A stretch of 59,924 nt of DNA from Actinomycetota bacterium (GTDB lineage Bacteria > Actinomycetota > Actinomycetes > Actinomycetales > Actinomycetaceae): positions 1 to 59,924 of the forward strand of contig RZYE01000002.1 of NCBI GenBank assembly GCA_009930425.1. Direction: 5' to 3'. Below are positions 50,748 to 59,417 of this stretch, piece by piece. The notes below the pieces were generated by a model. That model was not told the DNA's origin. It ran no database searches and saw only the letters and a program-made list of their open reading frames with translations. Within the stretch, counting starts at the first letter, position 1; every line of letters starts with the position of its first letter. The position numbers and the translations under genes were made by a program.

Positions 50748-50999
50748 ATGGCACACAAGAAGGGCGCCAGTTCCTCGCGCAACGGTCGTGACTCCAACGC
50801 TCAGCGCCTCGGCGTGAAGCGGTACGGCGGCCAGGTCGTCAAGGCCGGCGAGATCCTGGTCCGGCAGCGCGGCACCCACTTCCACCCCGGCGTCAACGTC
50901 GGCCGTGGCGGGGACGACACCCTGTTCGCCCTCGAGGCGGGCCAGGTGCGGTTCGGAACGCGCGGCGACCGGAAGGTCATCGACGTCGTGGCGCAGTAG
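50748..50999 (+). CDS. rpmA: 50S ribosomal protein L27
   Basis: L27 (83 aa) lies near the peptidyl-transferase centre. It starts [20 protein letters not shown], so no N-terminal pre-sequence of the Firmicutes type needs removal. [20 protein letters not shown] is typical. AAGGAGAGAG precedes the ATG. A strong terminator follows, separating it from obgE. Confidence 0.97.
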   Translation: MAHKKGASSSRNGRDSNAQRLGVKRYGGQVVKAGEILVRQRGTHFHPGVNVGRGGDDTLFALEAGQVRFGTRGDRKVIDVVAQ

Positions 51000-51012
51000 C
51001 CACACCACTCTC

Positions 51013-51055
51013 GGCGGGAGGCGAGCGGCACGGCCGCCCGCCTCCCGCCCTTTTT
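51013..51055 (+). terminator. Rho-independent terminator after rpmA
   Basis: GGCGGGAGGCG and CGCCTCCCGCC form an 11-bp stem, followed by CTTTTT. It is one of the clearest terminators in the window. Confidence 0.88.
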
Positions 51056-51080
51056 CCGGCAGTCCCCAGGGAGGACCCCA

Positions 51081-52595
51081 ATGGCAAGCTTCGTGGACCG
51101 CGTCCTGCTCCACGCGACGGGCGGGCACGGTGGCAACGGCTGCGTCTCGATCCGCCGGGAGAAGTTCAAGCCACTGGCCGGCCCGGACGGAGCGAACGGG
51201 GGCCGGGGCGGGAGCATCATCCTCGAGGTGGACCCCCAGGTCACCACGCTGCTCGCGTTCCACCACCTCCCGCACCGGCGCGCCGAGAGCGGCACCCAGG
51301 GGATGGGGGACCTGCGGCAGGGAAGGAATGGCGAGGACCTCGTGCTCCCGGTCCCGGAGGGCACGGTCGTGAAGACGGAGGACGGGGAGGTCCTCGCGGA
51401 CCTCATGGGTGCCGGCACCCGTTTCGTCGCGGCCGCGGGGGGAGCGGGAGGTCTGGGCAACGCCGCGCTGGCCTCGGACCGCCGGAAGGCGCCCGGGTTC
51501 GCCCTGCTCGGGGAGCCGGGCGAGGAGGTGCGGCTCATCCTCGAGCTGAAGTCGGTCGCCGATGTCGCGCTCGTCGGCTTCCCCTCCGCCGGCAAGTCGT
51601 CCCTCATCGCCGCCATCTCGGCCGCACGCCCCAAGATCGCGGACTACCCGTTCACCACCCTCATCCCGAACCTCGGCGTCGTCCGGGCGGGCGACCACCG
51701 GTACACGGTGGCCGATGTCCCGGGACTCATCCCCGGTGCCTCCGAGGGCCGGGGGCTCGGGCTCGAGTTCCTCCGTCACATCGAGCGGTGCGCCGTGATC
51801 GTCCACGTGCTCGACTGCGCGACCCTCGAGCCGAACCGCGACCCGGTCTCGGACCTCGACGCCCTCGAGGCCGAGCTTGCCGCCTACGCCGGGAGGCTCG
51901 AGGACGTCGGCGCAGTCCCCCTCATGGAGCGGCCCCGCCTGGTCGTCCTGAACAAGATCGACGTGCCCGAGGCCCGCGAACTCGCCGAGTTCGTCGCCCC
52001 GGAGTTGCGTGGGCGCGGACTGGAGGTCCACCTCGTCTCGACGGCGTCCCACGAGGGACTCCCGGCGCTCACCTACCTCCTCGGGCAGATCGTCGAGGAC
52101 GCCCGCTCCCGCGTGGAGGAGGCGCCGCTGCCCCGGGTGGTCATCCGTCCGGAGCCGGTGGATGACGCTGGTTTCACCGTGGTGCCCAGGAAGGGGCCCG
52201 ACGGGACCTGGTACCAGGTGCGGGGCACGAAGCCCGAGCGCTGGGTGCGCCAGACGGACTTCGCGAACGACGAGGCGGTCGGGTACCTCGCCGACCGGCT
52301 CGCGAAGCTCGGTATCGAGGACGAGCTCTTCCGCATCGGCGCGACCCCCGGGGACACGGTCGTCATCGGCCCGGAGGACTCGGGCGTGGTGTTCGACTGG
52401 GAGCCCACACTGACCACCGGCCCCGAGCTCCTCGGGCCGCGCGGCTCCGACATGCGGTTCGACGACGGTGCCCGCGCCACCCGGGGCGAGCGGCGACGCG
52501 AGTACAAGGACCGGATGGACGGCAAGACCCGCGCACGCGAGGAACTGTGGACGGAGCGGGAGGCCGGGGTCTGGACGGACCCGGCAGAGGGCTGA
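51081..52595 (+). CDS. obgE: GTPase Obg/CgtA
   Basis: Obg (504 aa) is an essential GTPase tied to 50S assembly and stress responses. The glycine-rich Obg domain ([21 protein letters not shown]) is followed by the G domain with P-loop [16 protein letters not shown] and NKID, and a C-terminal OCT domain ([20 protein letters not shown]). The Arg/Glu-rich tail of ~50 residues is an extra. AGGGAGGA sits just before the ATG. Confidence 0.97.
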   Translation: MASFVDRVLLHATGGHGGNGCVSIRREKFKPLAGPDGANGGRGGSIILEVDPQVTTLLAFHHLPHRRAESGTQGMGDLRQGRNGEDLVLPVPEGTVVKTEDGEVLADLMGAGTRFVAAAGGAGGLGNAALASDRRKAPGFALLGEPGEEVRLILELKSVADVALVGFPSAGKSSLIAAISAARPKIADYPFTTLIPNLGVVRAGDHRYTVADVPGLIPGASEGRGLGLEFLRHIERCAVIVHVLDCATLEPNRDPVSDLDALEAELAAYAGRLEDVGAVPLMERPRLVVLNKIDVPEARELAEFVAPELRGRGLEVHLVSTASHEGLPALTYLLGQIVEDARSRVEEAPLPRVVIRPEPVDDAGFTVVPRKGPDGTWYQVRGTKPERWVRQTDFANDEAVGYLADRLAKLGIEDELFRIGATPGDTVVIGPEDSGVVFDWEPTLTTGPELLGPRGSDMRFDDGARATRGERRREYKDRMDGKTRAREELWTEREAGVWTDPAEG

Positions 52596-52639
52596 CGAGC
52601 CGGCGCCCCTGCAGGGCCCACCGGGCGGATAATGGGCGC

Positions 52640-53782
52640 ATGAACCCGATCAACTCGCGCAGCGACCTGGCCCGGGCCCGGCGGCTGGTCATCAAGATCG
52701 GGTCATCGTCGCTCACCACCGCGGACGGACGCCTCGACACCGAGTACCTCACCCGGCTGGTGGACACCGCGGCGGTGCGGCGCCTGCGAGGCCACCAGGT
52801 GGTCCTCGTCACCTCCGGTGCGATTGCCGCCGGACTGGGGCCCTCCGGCCTCGCCCGCCGCCCGAGTGACCTCGCCACCTCGCAGGCGTTGGCCTCTGTG
52901 GGCCAGGGCCTCCTCATCGCCGAGTACGCCCGCGCCTTCGCCCGCCACGGACTCACGGTCGGCCAGGTCCTGCTGACGGCGGAGGACCTCATCCGCCCCC
53001 AGCACTACCGCAACGCGCGCCGGGCCCTCACCCGCCTGCTCGAGCTCGGCATGGTCCCCGTCGTCAACGAGAACGACGCGGTGGCGACCGATGAGATCCG
53101 GTTCGGGGACAACGACCGGCTCGCCGCCCTCGTCGCGAACCTCGTGGCGGCCGAGGTGCTGGTCCTCCTCACCGACGTCGACGGCCTGTACACCACCCGC
53201 CCCACCGAACCCGGGGCACGGCTCGTCCAGCGGGTCCACGACTCCGATCAGTTGGCGGACTACTGCATCACCGGCCGGGGGTCGGCAGTCGGGACGGGTG
53301 GCATGACCACCAAGATCGACGCCGCGATGATCGCCACGAACTCCGGCATCCCCACGCTGCTCGCGAACGCCTCCCGGGTGGATGACGCGCTGCTGGGCCA
53401 CGACGTCGGCACCTGGTTCGACGTCGCGGACCACCGGCGCTCCTCGCGGCGGCTGTGGCTGGCGTGGGCCGCCCGTTCCCGCGGCCGCGTGTGGCTCGAT
53501 TCCGGCGCGGTCGATGCCGTGACCCACGGCAAGCGTTCCCTGCTGGCCGCCGGGATCACCCAGGTGGAGGGGGACTTCGAGGCGGGGGACGCCGTCGACC
53601 TCGTCGGCCCGGAGGGACACGTCGTCGCCCGTGGACTGTCCGGGTTCGATTCCGCCGATGTCGCCCGCATGAAGGGGCGCTCGACCGTCCAGCTCCGGGT
53701 GGAGCTGGACGACTTCCACGCGCGCCCGGTCGTCCACCGGGACGACCTGGCGCCGGTGCTCGGGGGCGGACGCCGCGGCTAG
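52640..53782 (+). CDS. proB: Glutamate 5-kinase
   Basis: ProB (380 aa) phosphorylates glutamate, the first step to proline. The amino-acid kinase domain includes [37 protein letters not shown] and [18 protein letters not shown]; a C-terminal PUA domain is present (~285-375, ending [15 protein letters not shown]). GATAAT lies six bases before the ATG, so the mRNA may be leaderless. The track start at 52547 is within obgE and is rejected. proA follows. Confidence 0.96.
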   Translation: MNPINSRSDLARARRLVIKIGSSSLTTADGRLDTEYLTRLVDTAAVRRLRGHQVVLVTSGAIAAGLGPSGLARRPSDLATSQALASVGQGLLIAEYARAFARHGLTVGQVLLTAEDLIRPQHYRNARRALTRLLELGMVPVVNENDAVATDEIRFGDNDRLAALVANLVAAEVLVLLTDVDGLYTTRPTEPGARLVQRVHDSDQLADYCITGRGSAVGTGGMTTKIDAAMIATNSGIPTLLANASRVDDALLGHDVGTWFDVADHRRSSRRLWLAWAARSRGRVWLDSGAVDAVTHGKRSLLAAGITQVEGDFEAGDAVDLVGPEGHVVARGLSGFDSADVARMKGRSTVQLRVELDDFHARPVVHRDDLAPVLGGGRRG

Positions 53783-53785
53783 GCT
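53780..53785 (+). promoter_or_regulatory. Predicted -10 (TAGGCT) of proA containing the proB stop
   Basis: The proB stop TAG is the first half of TAGGCT; 7 bases separate it from the proA ATG, with no ribosome site between. Confidence 0.42.
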
Positions 53786-53792
53786 TGTCCCC

Positions 53793-55046
53793 ATGGACAT
53801 TCCCCAGGCGATCACCACCGTTGCCCGCAACGCGAAGGTCGCGTCGCGTTCCCTCGCCTCGGCACCCCGTTCCGTGAAGGACGCCGCCCTCCTCGCGATG
53901 GCGGACGCCCTTCTCACGGGGCAGGAGGACATCCTCGCCGCGAACGCCGAGGACGTCGCGAACGGGCGTGGCATGAAGGCCGGCCTCGTGGATCGGCTCA
54001 CCCTCACGCCCGAGCGGATCGCCGGCATCGCCGAGGCGCTCCGGGAGCTCGCCGCGTTGCCCGACCCGGTGGGCGAGGTGGTCCGCGGCTCCACCCTGCC
54101 GAACGGACTGCGCCTGCGCCAGGTGCGCGTTCCCATGGGGGTCGTCGGGATGATCTACGAGGCGCGTCCGAACGTGACCGTCGACGCGGCCGGCCTCGCG
54201 ATCAAGTCGGGCAACGCGGTCATCCTGCGGGGCGGGTCCGCCGCGGCCCGCACCAACACCGTGATCGTGCGCCTCCTCGCGGACGCGCTGGAGTCGGTGG
54301 CGCTCCCGCGTGACCTCGTGCAGTCCATCGATGCCTGGGGGCGGGAGGGTGCGGTCGAGCTCATGCACGCCCGTGGGCTGGTCGACGTCCTCGTGCCGAG
54401 GGGCGGTGCGGACCTCATCCAGACCGTCGTCCGGGAGTCCACGGTGCCCGCCATCGAGACCGGCGTCGGCAACTGCCACGTGTACGTGGACTCCTCCGCG
54501 GACCTCGAGATGGCGCGCCGCATCGCGTTCAACTCGAAGGTGCAGCGCCCCGGTGTCTGCAACGCGGCGGAGACCCTCGTCGTGCACGCGGGGATCGCCG
54601 AGGCCTTCCTGCCGCTCGTGGGCCGCGACCTCGCCGAGGCCGGCGTCACCCTCCATGCCGACGACGACGCCGCCCGCCTCCTCGGCGTCCCGAGCGTCCC
54701 GGCCGAGGCCGAGGACTGGTCGACCGAGTACCTCTCCCTCGACCTGGCCGTCCGGGTGGTCCCCGACCTCGACGCTGCGCTCGAGCACATCCGGACCTAC
54801 TCGTCGGGGCACACGGAGGCCATCGTGACGTCGTCGCTCGCGGCCGCCAACCGGTTCACCCGCGAGCTGGACGCCGCCGCGCTCATCGTCAACGCCTCGA
54901 CCCGCTTCACCGACGGCGGCCAGTTCGGCCTCGGCGCGGAGATCGGGATCTCCACGCAGAAGCTCCATGCCCGCGGCCCGATGGGGCTTGCGGAGCTCAC
55001 GACGACCACCTGGCTCGTCGAGGGCGAGGGCCAGATCCGCGCATGA
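53793..55046 (+). CDS. proA: Gamma-glutamyl phosphate reductase
   Basis: ProA (417 aa) reduces glutamyl phosphate to glutamate semialdehyde with NADPH. The aldehyde-dehydrogenase-type fold shows [38 protein letters not shown] and the catalytic cysteine in [15 protein letters not shown]. The end [22 protein letters not shown] is typical. It is 10 bases from proB and probably has an additional leaderless promoter. Confidence 0.97.
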   Translation: MDIPQAITTVARNAKVASRSLASAPRSVKDAALLAMADALLTGQEDILAANAEDVANGRGMKAGLVDRLTLTPERIAGIAEALRELAALPDPVGEVVRGSTLPNGLRLRQVRVPMGVVGMIYEARPNVTVDAAGLAIKSGNAVILRGGSAAARTNTVIVRLLADALESVALPRDLVQSIDAWGREGAVELMHARGLVDVLVPRGGADLIQTVVRESTVPAIETGVGNCHVYVDSSADLEMARRIAFNSKVQRPGVCNAAETLVVHAGIAEAFLPLVGRDLAEAGVTLHADDDAARLLGVPSVPAEAEDWSTEYLSLDLAVRVVPDLDAALEHIRTYSSGHTEAIVTSSLAAANRFTRELDAAALIVNASTRFTDGGQFGLGAEIGISTQKLHARGPMGLAELTTTTWLVEGEGQIRA

Positions 55047-55104
55047 CCGGCATCTGTGCGAAACTGGCACCATTCGGATCCACTTCCTGCGGAGGACCAC
55101 AGAT

Positions 55105-55257
55105 ATGAGGAGTTCGCTCGTCGCCCTCGAGGGCGGTCATGAGGTCGTCAACCAGCTCCCGGTGCCCGCCATCATGTACGGCGTCATCGCGCTGGTCGTG
55201 CTTCTCTTCCTGCTCCTGGTGGCGTACGCGTTCCGGTCCGTGGGCACCCGGCACTGA
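55105..55257 (+). CDS. Small single-pass membrane protein between proA and nadD
   Basis: This 50 aa protein begins [20 protein letters not shown] and has one membrane helix, [21 protein letters not shown], then the tail RSVGTRH. GCGGAGGA lies about seven bases upstream of the ATG, which supports translation. Its stop overlaps the nadD ATG, so translation is coupled. Function is unknown; such a gene in this place may be common in relatives. The track extends it upstream into proA. Confidence 0.78.
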   Translation: MRSSLVALEGGHEVVNQLPVPAIMYGVIALVVLLFLLLVAYAFRSVGTRH

Positions 55258-55898
55258 TGCCGTCGGCGAGTGGTCGCCGGCGCGTCGGCGTGATGGGCGG
55301 GACGTTCGACCCGATCCACCACGGTCACCTCGTCGCGGCCAGTGAGGTCCAGGACGTCTTCGACCTCGATGAGGTGGTGTTCGTCCCCACGGGTGCCCAA
55401 CCCTTCAAGCTCGACCGGGAGGTCACGTCCGTCGAGCACCGCTACCTCATGACGGTCATCGCCACGGCCTCCAACCCCCGGTTCACGGTCTCCCGCGTGG
55501 ACATCGACCGTCCCGGGGTCACCTACACCATCGACACGCTGCGCGACCTGCGCACCCAGATGCCCGAGGACGAGCTCTTCTTCATCACCGGTGCCGACGC
55601 GATGAGCCAGATCCTGGAGTGGAAGAATGCGGGCGAGCTCTTCGAACTCGCCCACTTCATCGGCGTGACCCGTCCGGGCCACGCCCTCGACGACGCCGGG
55701 CTCCCGGAGAAGGGGGCCTCGCTGCTCGAGGTGCCCGCCCTCGCGATCTCCTCCACGGATTGCCGCGCCCGCGTCGCGGCGGGTTCGCCGGTCTGGTACC
55801 TGGTGCCCGACGGCGTGGTGCAGTACATCGCGAAGTACGAGCTCTACCGGCGCCGCGCCGCACCCTCCGGGCTGAGGGGAGTCAAGGATGACCGCTGA
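55257..55898 (+). CDS. nadD: Nicotinate-nucleotide adenylyltransferase
   Basis: NadD (213 aa) adenylates nicotinate mononucleotide to deamido-NAD, downstream of PncB, which is also in this window. Motifs: [18 protein letters not shown] (HxGH type), [10 protein letters not shown], and the C-terminal [13 protein letters not shown] that corresponds to the ISSTxIR signature with a Cys variant. The ATG overlaps the stop of the small membrane-protein gene. Confidence 0.95.
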   Translation: MPSASGRRRVGVMGGTFDPIHHGHLVAASEVQDVFDLDEVVFVPTGAQPFKLDREVTSVEHRYLMTVIATASNPRFTVSRVDIDRPGVTYTIDTLRDLRTQMPEDELFFITGADAMSQILEWKNAGELFELAHFIGVTRPGHALDDAGLPEKGASLLEVPALAISSTDCRARVAAGSPVWYLVPDGVVQYIAKYELYRRRAAPSGLRGVKDDR

Positions 55899-56604
55899 CC
55901 GTCCGCTCACCAGGCGGGAGCTGCGCGAACGTGAGCGCGCCCGCGAACAGGCGGCTTCCGCTGACGTGCCGGAGGAGGGGCCGGAGCCCGAATCTCAGGC
56001 GCAGGCGGACACGCAGGAATCGGAGGCGCAAGAATCGCAGCCGCCTGCGGACGTGCCGCCGGCGTCCCAGGCGCCCCGCCCGAGCCGGCGCGCGCTCCGC
56101 GAGGTGGCCCGGGAGACCACCACGGAGCGCGCCGCCGTACGGCGCCGCCCCGTCCAGGCCCCGACGACGACGGGCCTGACCGTGGTGGACCAGGCGACCG
56201 GTGCCATCAGTGCCGTGCCCTTGGATCGGCAGGCGGAGCCGGAGGAGCAGGAACCGGAACCCCCGTCACGGCAGGAACCGGAACCCCCGCCGCGGCAGGA
56301 ACCGGAACCCGAGCCGGACGCGGGAGCCGGCCTGCGGCGTCGGTCGGTCATGGGCCGCTCGGAGGAGGCTTCCCCCACGCGTCCCCCCATGGTCCGGGAG
56401 CCATGGCGGGAGGACACCGGGGAGGACGCCGGCGAGGCCGAACAGGTCGGCCGTTCCGCCCTGGCCACCGTCCTCCGCTTCCTGGTGCTGCTGGTCGCGG
56501 CCTTCGTCGTTGGCGCCCTCATCTGGCTGGTGGCGGACGGCGCTGCCGCCGGTGCGGTCGCGCTCACGGTCGATCTCCCGGTCGAGCCGGGAGGCGTGAC
56601 ATGA
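55888..56604 (+). CDS. Low-complexity protein with a C-terminal membrane helix
   Basis: The 238 aa protein is mostly disordered: an N-terminal basic segment ([15 protein letters not shown]), a second [10 protein letters not shown] segment near residue 67, acidic and proline-rich regions with repeats [22 protein letters not shown], and one membrane helix ([28 protein letters not shown], ~195-222). The two basic RRxLRE motifs suggest binding sites. I do not recognise a family; it lies between nadD and rsfS, where actinobacteria often have variable membrane proteins. It overlaps nadD by 11 bp and rsfS by 4 bp, so all are coupled. Confidence 0.75.
   Translation: MTADRPLTRRELRERERAREQAASADVPEEGPEPESQAQADTQESEAQESQPPADVPPASQAPRPSRRALREVARETTTERAAVRRRPVQAPTTTGLTVVDQATGAISAVPLDRQAEPEEQEPEPPSRQEPEPPPRQEPEPEPDAGAGLRRRSVMGRSEEASPTRPPMVREPWREDTGEDAGEAEQVGRSALATVLRFLVLLVAAFVVGALIWLVADGAAAGAVALTVDLPVEPGGVT
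56240..56310 (+). repeat. In-frame direct repeats (ACGGCAGGAACCGGAACCCCC type)
   Basis: The unit cggcaggaaccggaac recurs at a 24-base period, with ggaaccggaaccccc copies, encoding RQEPEPP repeats. Repeat number is likely to vary. Confidence 0.65.
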
Positions 56605-56975
56605 CCGCATCGGAGCGGGCGACGGAACTCGCGGTGCTCGCGGCGCGGGCCGGCAGTGCACGGAAGGCTGAGGACGTCGTCGCGCTCGACGTCTCCGATC
56701 GCCTGGTCCTCACCGACGTCTTCCTCGTGATGTCCGGCACGAACGAGCGCCAGGTGTCGGCGATCGTGGACGCCGTCGAGGAGCGGCTGGCTGAGGCGGG
56801 GGTCCATGCGGTGCGTCGCGAGGGCCGGAGCCAGGCTCGCTGGGTGCTGCTCGACTTCGGGGAGGTCATCGTCCACGTGCAGCACGAGGAGGAGCGGGAG
56901 TTCTACGCCCTGGAGCGGCTGTGGCGGGACTGCCCCGTCGTACCGCTGCCGGGGGACATGGAGACGGTGGTGTGA
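56601..56975 (+). CDS. rsfS: Ribosomal silencing factor RsfS
   Basis: RsfS (124 aa) binds L14 and blocks joining of the ribosomal subunits under nutrient stress. The fold is clear: KAEDVVALDVSDRLVLTDVFLVMSGTNERQVSAIVDAV, then GRSQARWVLLDFGEVIVHVQHEEEREFYALERLW. The ATG at 56601 overlaps the stop of the preceding gene, and its own stop overlaps the next GTG. nadD-(X)-rsfS-phosphatase is a known actinobacterial order. Confidence 0.96.
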   Translation: MTASERATELAVLAARAGSARKAEDVVALDVSDRLVLTDVFLVMSGTNERQVSAIVDAVEERLAEAGVHAVRREGRSQARWVLLDFGEVIVHVQHEEEREFYALERLWRDCPVVPLPGDMETVV

Positions 56976-57598
56976 CCGCCGGGACGGTCATCCTGTGGCG
57001 CCACGGCCAGACGGACTACAACCTCGAGTTCCGCGTCCAGGGTGGGGTGGACATCCCGTTGAACCGGACCGGGCTCGCACAGGCGGCAGCGAGCGCGGCA
57101 GCGCTGCACCGCTACCTCGGCGGCGCGCCGACCTCGATCGTGACGTCCACCCTCGTGCGGGCGCGGGACACGGCTCGGATGCTGGCCGACCTCCTCGGGG
57201 TGGAGGTTGCCGCCGACCGCCGGTTGCGGGAGCGGGCCTTCGGGCTGTGGGAGGGGCTCACCCGGGACCAGATGGTGGCGACCTGGCCGGAGGAGTACCA
57301 GCAGTGGAAGGCGGGCGAGACACCCTCCGGAATCGGCATGGAGACGCGGGCCGAGGTGGCGGAGCGCGTCCATGCGGCCGTGCTCGAGCACGCCGGACGT
57401 CTCCAACTCGAGGAGACCCTCGTGGTGGTCAGCCACGGCTCGGCGACGGCACAGGCACTGGGCCGCATGCTGAGCTCCGAGCCGGGCAGCTGGTTCCCGG
57501 TGCGAGCCCTCGACAACGCGCACTGGTCCACCCTGCAGCACGCGCCCAACCTCACGCCTCCCTGGCGTCTGAAGGCCCACAACCTCGGACCGCTGTAG
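56972..57598 (+). CDS. Histidine phosphatase family protein (phosphoglycerate mutase-like)
   Basis: This 208 aa enzyme has the RHG motif LWRHGQTDYN with the phospho-His, a second His in VVSHGSATAQAL, and the middle ERAFGLWEGLT. It follows rsfS with a GTGA overlap. In mycobacteria the gene in this position (Rv2419c) encodes glucosyl-3-phosphoglycerate phosphatase; a similar role, or that of a general phosphatase, is possible but is inference from position. Confidence 0.9.
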   Translation: MTAGTVILWRHGQTDYNLEFRVQGGVDIPLNRTGLAQAAASAAALHRYLGGAPTSIVTSTLVRARDTARMLADLLGVEVAADRRLRERAFGLWEGLTRDQMVATWPEEYQQWKAGETPSGIGMETRAEVAERVHAAVLEHAGRLQLEETLVVVSHGSATAQALGRMLSSEPGSWFPVRALDNAHWSTLQHAPNLTPPWRLKAHNLGPL

Positions 57599-57682
57599 AA
57601 CCTTCACGAGGGCTTCATGGAAGCGGCGGGCGGCCCTTCACGTCCGGCCCGTTGACTGCCCGGTGAACGTGAAGGAGGAGCC

Positions 57683-58381
57683 ATGAGAAGGATCATCGCA
57701 ACGGCCGGCGTCATCGCCGTCGCCGGACTCGGATTCGTCGGACCCGCCGGTGCCGCCGTCGAGGTCGACCCCGATCTCGCGGGGCACCTGGAGTTCATGG
57801 TCGAGGAGGAGCGTCTCGCGCACGAGCTGTACACGCTCTTCGACAACGAGTACCCGGAGGCCTCCATCTTCGCCAGCATCGCCCGCAGCGAGGAGCGCCA
57901 CATGGAGGCGGTGGCGCGCCAACTCGACCTGCGCGGGCTGGACGACCCGGGCGAGGGGCTGGAGCCGGGCGACTACGCCGTCGACGAGCTCGACGAGCTG
58001 TACGCCACGTGGTCCGCGCAAGGGCTCGAGGGTGTGGAGGCGGCGCTGCAGGTCGGGATCGACCTCGAGGAGGCGGACATCGCCGATCTCGAGGAGGCGC
58101 TCGGGGACCCGAGCACCCAGCCCGTGGAGCGCGTCTTCTCGGCACTCCTCGCGGGGTCACGGCATCACCTCCAGGCCTTCACCTCGGCCCTCGAGGATGG
58201 CTGCAGCGACTGCCTCGGCGAGCCGGGGCAGAAGGTGACGGCGAAGCGCGAGGCGTGGGGCCGAGGGTGGCAGGGCGACCAGCGCCGGGGCCACGGCAAC
58301 GGCCGTGGCGACGCACCGGCTGACCCCGACCGGTACCAGAAGGGAACCCCTAGGTATCCCGCAGAGGAACCCACAGGCTGA
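57683..58381 (+). CDS. Secreted DUF2202 ferritin-like protein
   Basis: This 232 aa protein has a signal peptide (MRRIIATAGVIAVAGLGFVGPAGA) and a four-helix DUF2202 domain of the ferritin-like superfamily, with metal-type residues in VEEERLAHELY, RSEERHMEAV and EEADIADLEEAL, and a His pair (GSRHHLQAF). A CSDC motif and a Gly/Arg/His-rich tail follow. A role in extracellular metal handling or oxidative defence is suggested but not established. AAGGAGGAG precedes the ATG. The last 32 bp overlap the convergent kinase gene. Confidence 0.87.
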   Translation: MRRIIATAGVIAVAGLGFVGPAGAAVEVDPDLAGHLEFMVEEERLAHELYTLFDNEYPEASIFASIARSEERHMEAVARQLDLRGLDDPGEGLEPGDYAVDELDELYATWSAQGLEGVEAALQVGIDLEEADIADLEEALGDPSTQPVERVFSALLAGSRHHLQAFTSALEDGCSDCLGEPGQKVTAKREAWGRGWQGDQRRGHGNGRGDAPADPDRYQKGTPRYPAEEPTG

Positions 58382-59417
58382 ACGTGGCGCCCCGGCCCGG
58401 TCCATCCGACCGGGCCGTGAGGTCACCGCCGTGGGCGCGCACGAGCTCCCGGGAGATGGTCAGGCCGATCCCCGATCCGCCGGCGCGCCCCTTGCGCGCC
58501 CGGTAGAAGCGCTCGAACACGCGCTCCACCTCCTCGTGCGAGAGGCCCACGCCCGAATCGGCGACGTCGATGCGCGCCCGGCCGGCCTCGCGGCGGCCGG
58601 TGACGTGCACCCACCCGCCACGGCCGGTTGCCGTCAGCGCATTGCCGAGCAGGTTGGTGACCACCTGCGTGATGCGGTCCGGGTCCACGACCGCCTGCAG
58701 TGGTGGCACGTCGACGGTCAGGGTGACGCCCTCGTCCTCGAACTGGGGCTGGAGCCGGGACGCGGTCGCGGCGACGAGGACGGCGATGTCGGCGGGTTCC
58801 GGCGTGAGGTCGAAGCGACGCTCCTGTGCCTTGGCGAGCGATGAGAAGTCCTCGGCGAGCCGGCGCAGGCGGCGGGTCTCGCCGCCGAGCTCGCCGAGGC
58901 TCTCCGGCGTGACCTGGATGACGCCGTCGATCATGCCCTCCAGGGTGCCGTCGATGACGGTCAGGGGCGTACGCATCTCGTGGGCGACGTCGGCGATGAG
59001 CTGGACGCGGGTGCGTTCGACCTGCGCCAGCCGCTCGGCCATGGTGTTGACGTCCGTGGCGAGTTCCGCGAGTTCCGTCTCCGTTGGGGGCTCCACCGTG
59101 GCGTCGTAGTTACCCGCGGCAATGTGGCGGGTGGCGAGGCGGATCTGGGTGATCGGCCTGAGGAGGCGGCGGGAGGACAGCCATCCGATCACGACGGCGA
59201 TTCCCACCCCGATCAGCCCACCGACCAGCGCTCCCGTCGTGATCGCGCCGGTGACCGTGGCGCGCAGTCCGGGCCCCCGCATCTGGGAGGGGCCGCGCGC
59301 GACCTGCTGGTCGAAGAGCGCGGGGACGAGGAGCCGGATCACGACGTAGAACGCGAGGAGGGAGAGGGCGGCGACCACGACGTGGCTGAGCACCGTCCGG
59401 GTGGTCAACCGATTCAC
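58350..59417 (-). CDS. HAMP-domain sensor histidine kinase
   Basis: The 355 aa membrane kinase has two helices (~10-34 and ~60-82), a short extracellular loop, a HAMP domain (LSSRRLLRPITQIRLATRHIAAGNYDA), phospho-His in IADVAHEMRTPLTVIDG (~145), and ATPase boxes (NLLGNALTATGRGG, DVADSGVGLSHEE, GGSGIGLTISRELVRAHGG). The small external loop suggests envelope or membrane sensing. Its GTG start overlaps the response regulator stop, so the pair is one operon. Signal is unknown. It ends inside the DUF2202 gene on the other strand. Confidence 0.93.
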   Translation of the reverse strand: MNRLTTRTVLSHVVVAALSLLAFYVVIRLLVPALFDQQVARGPSQMRGPGLRATVTGAITTGALVGGLIGVGIAVVIGWLSSRRLLRPITQIRLATRHIAAGNYDATVEPPTETELAELATDVNTMAERLAQVERTRVQLIADVAHEMRTPLTVIDGTLEGMIDGVIQVTPESLGELGGETRRLRRLAEDFSSLAKAQERRFDLTPEPADIAVLVAATASRLQPQFEDEGVTLTVDVPPLQAVVDPDRITQVVTNLLGNALTATGRGGWVHVTGRREAGRARIDVADSGVGLSHEEVERVFERFYRARKGRAGGSGIGLTISRELVRAHGGDLTARSDGPGRGATFSLWVPLRDT

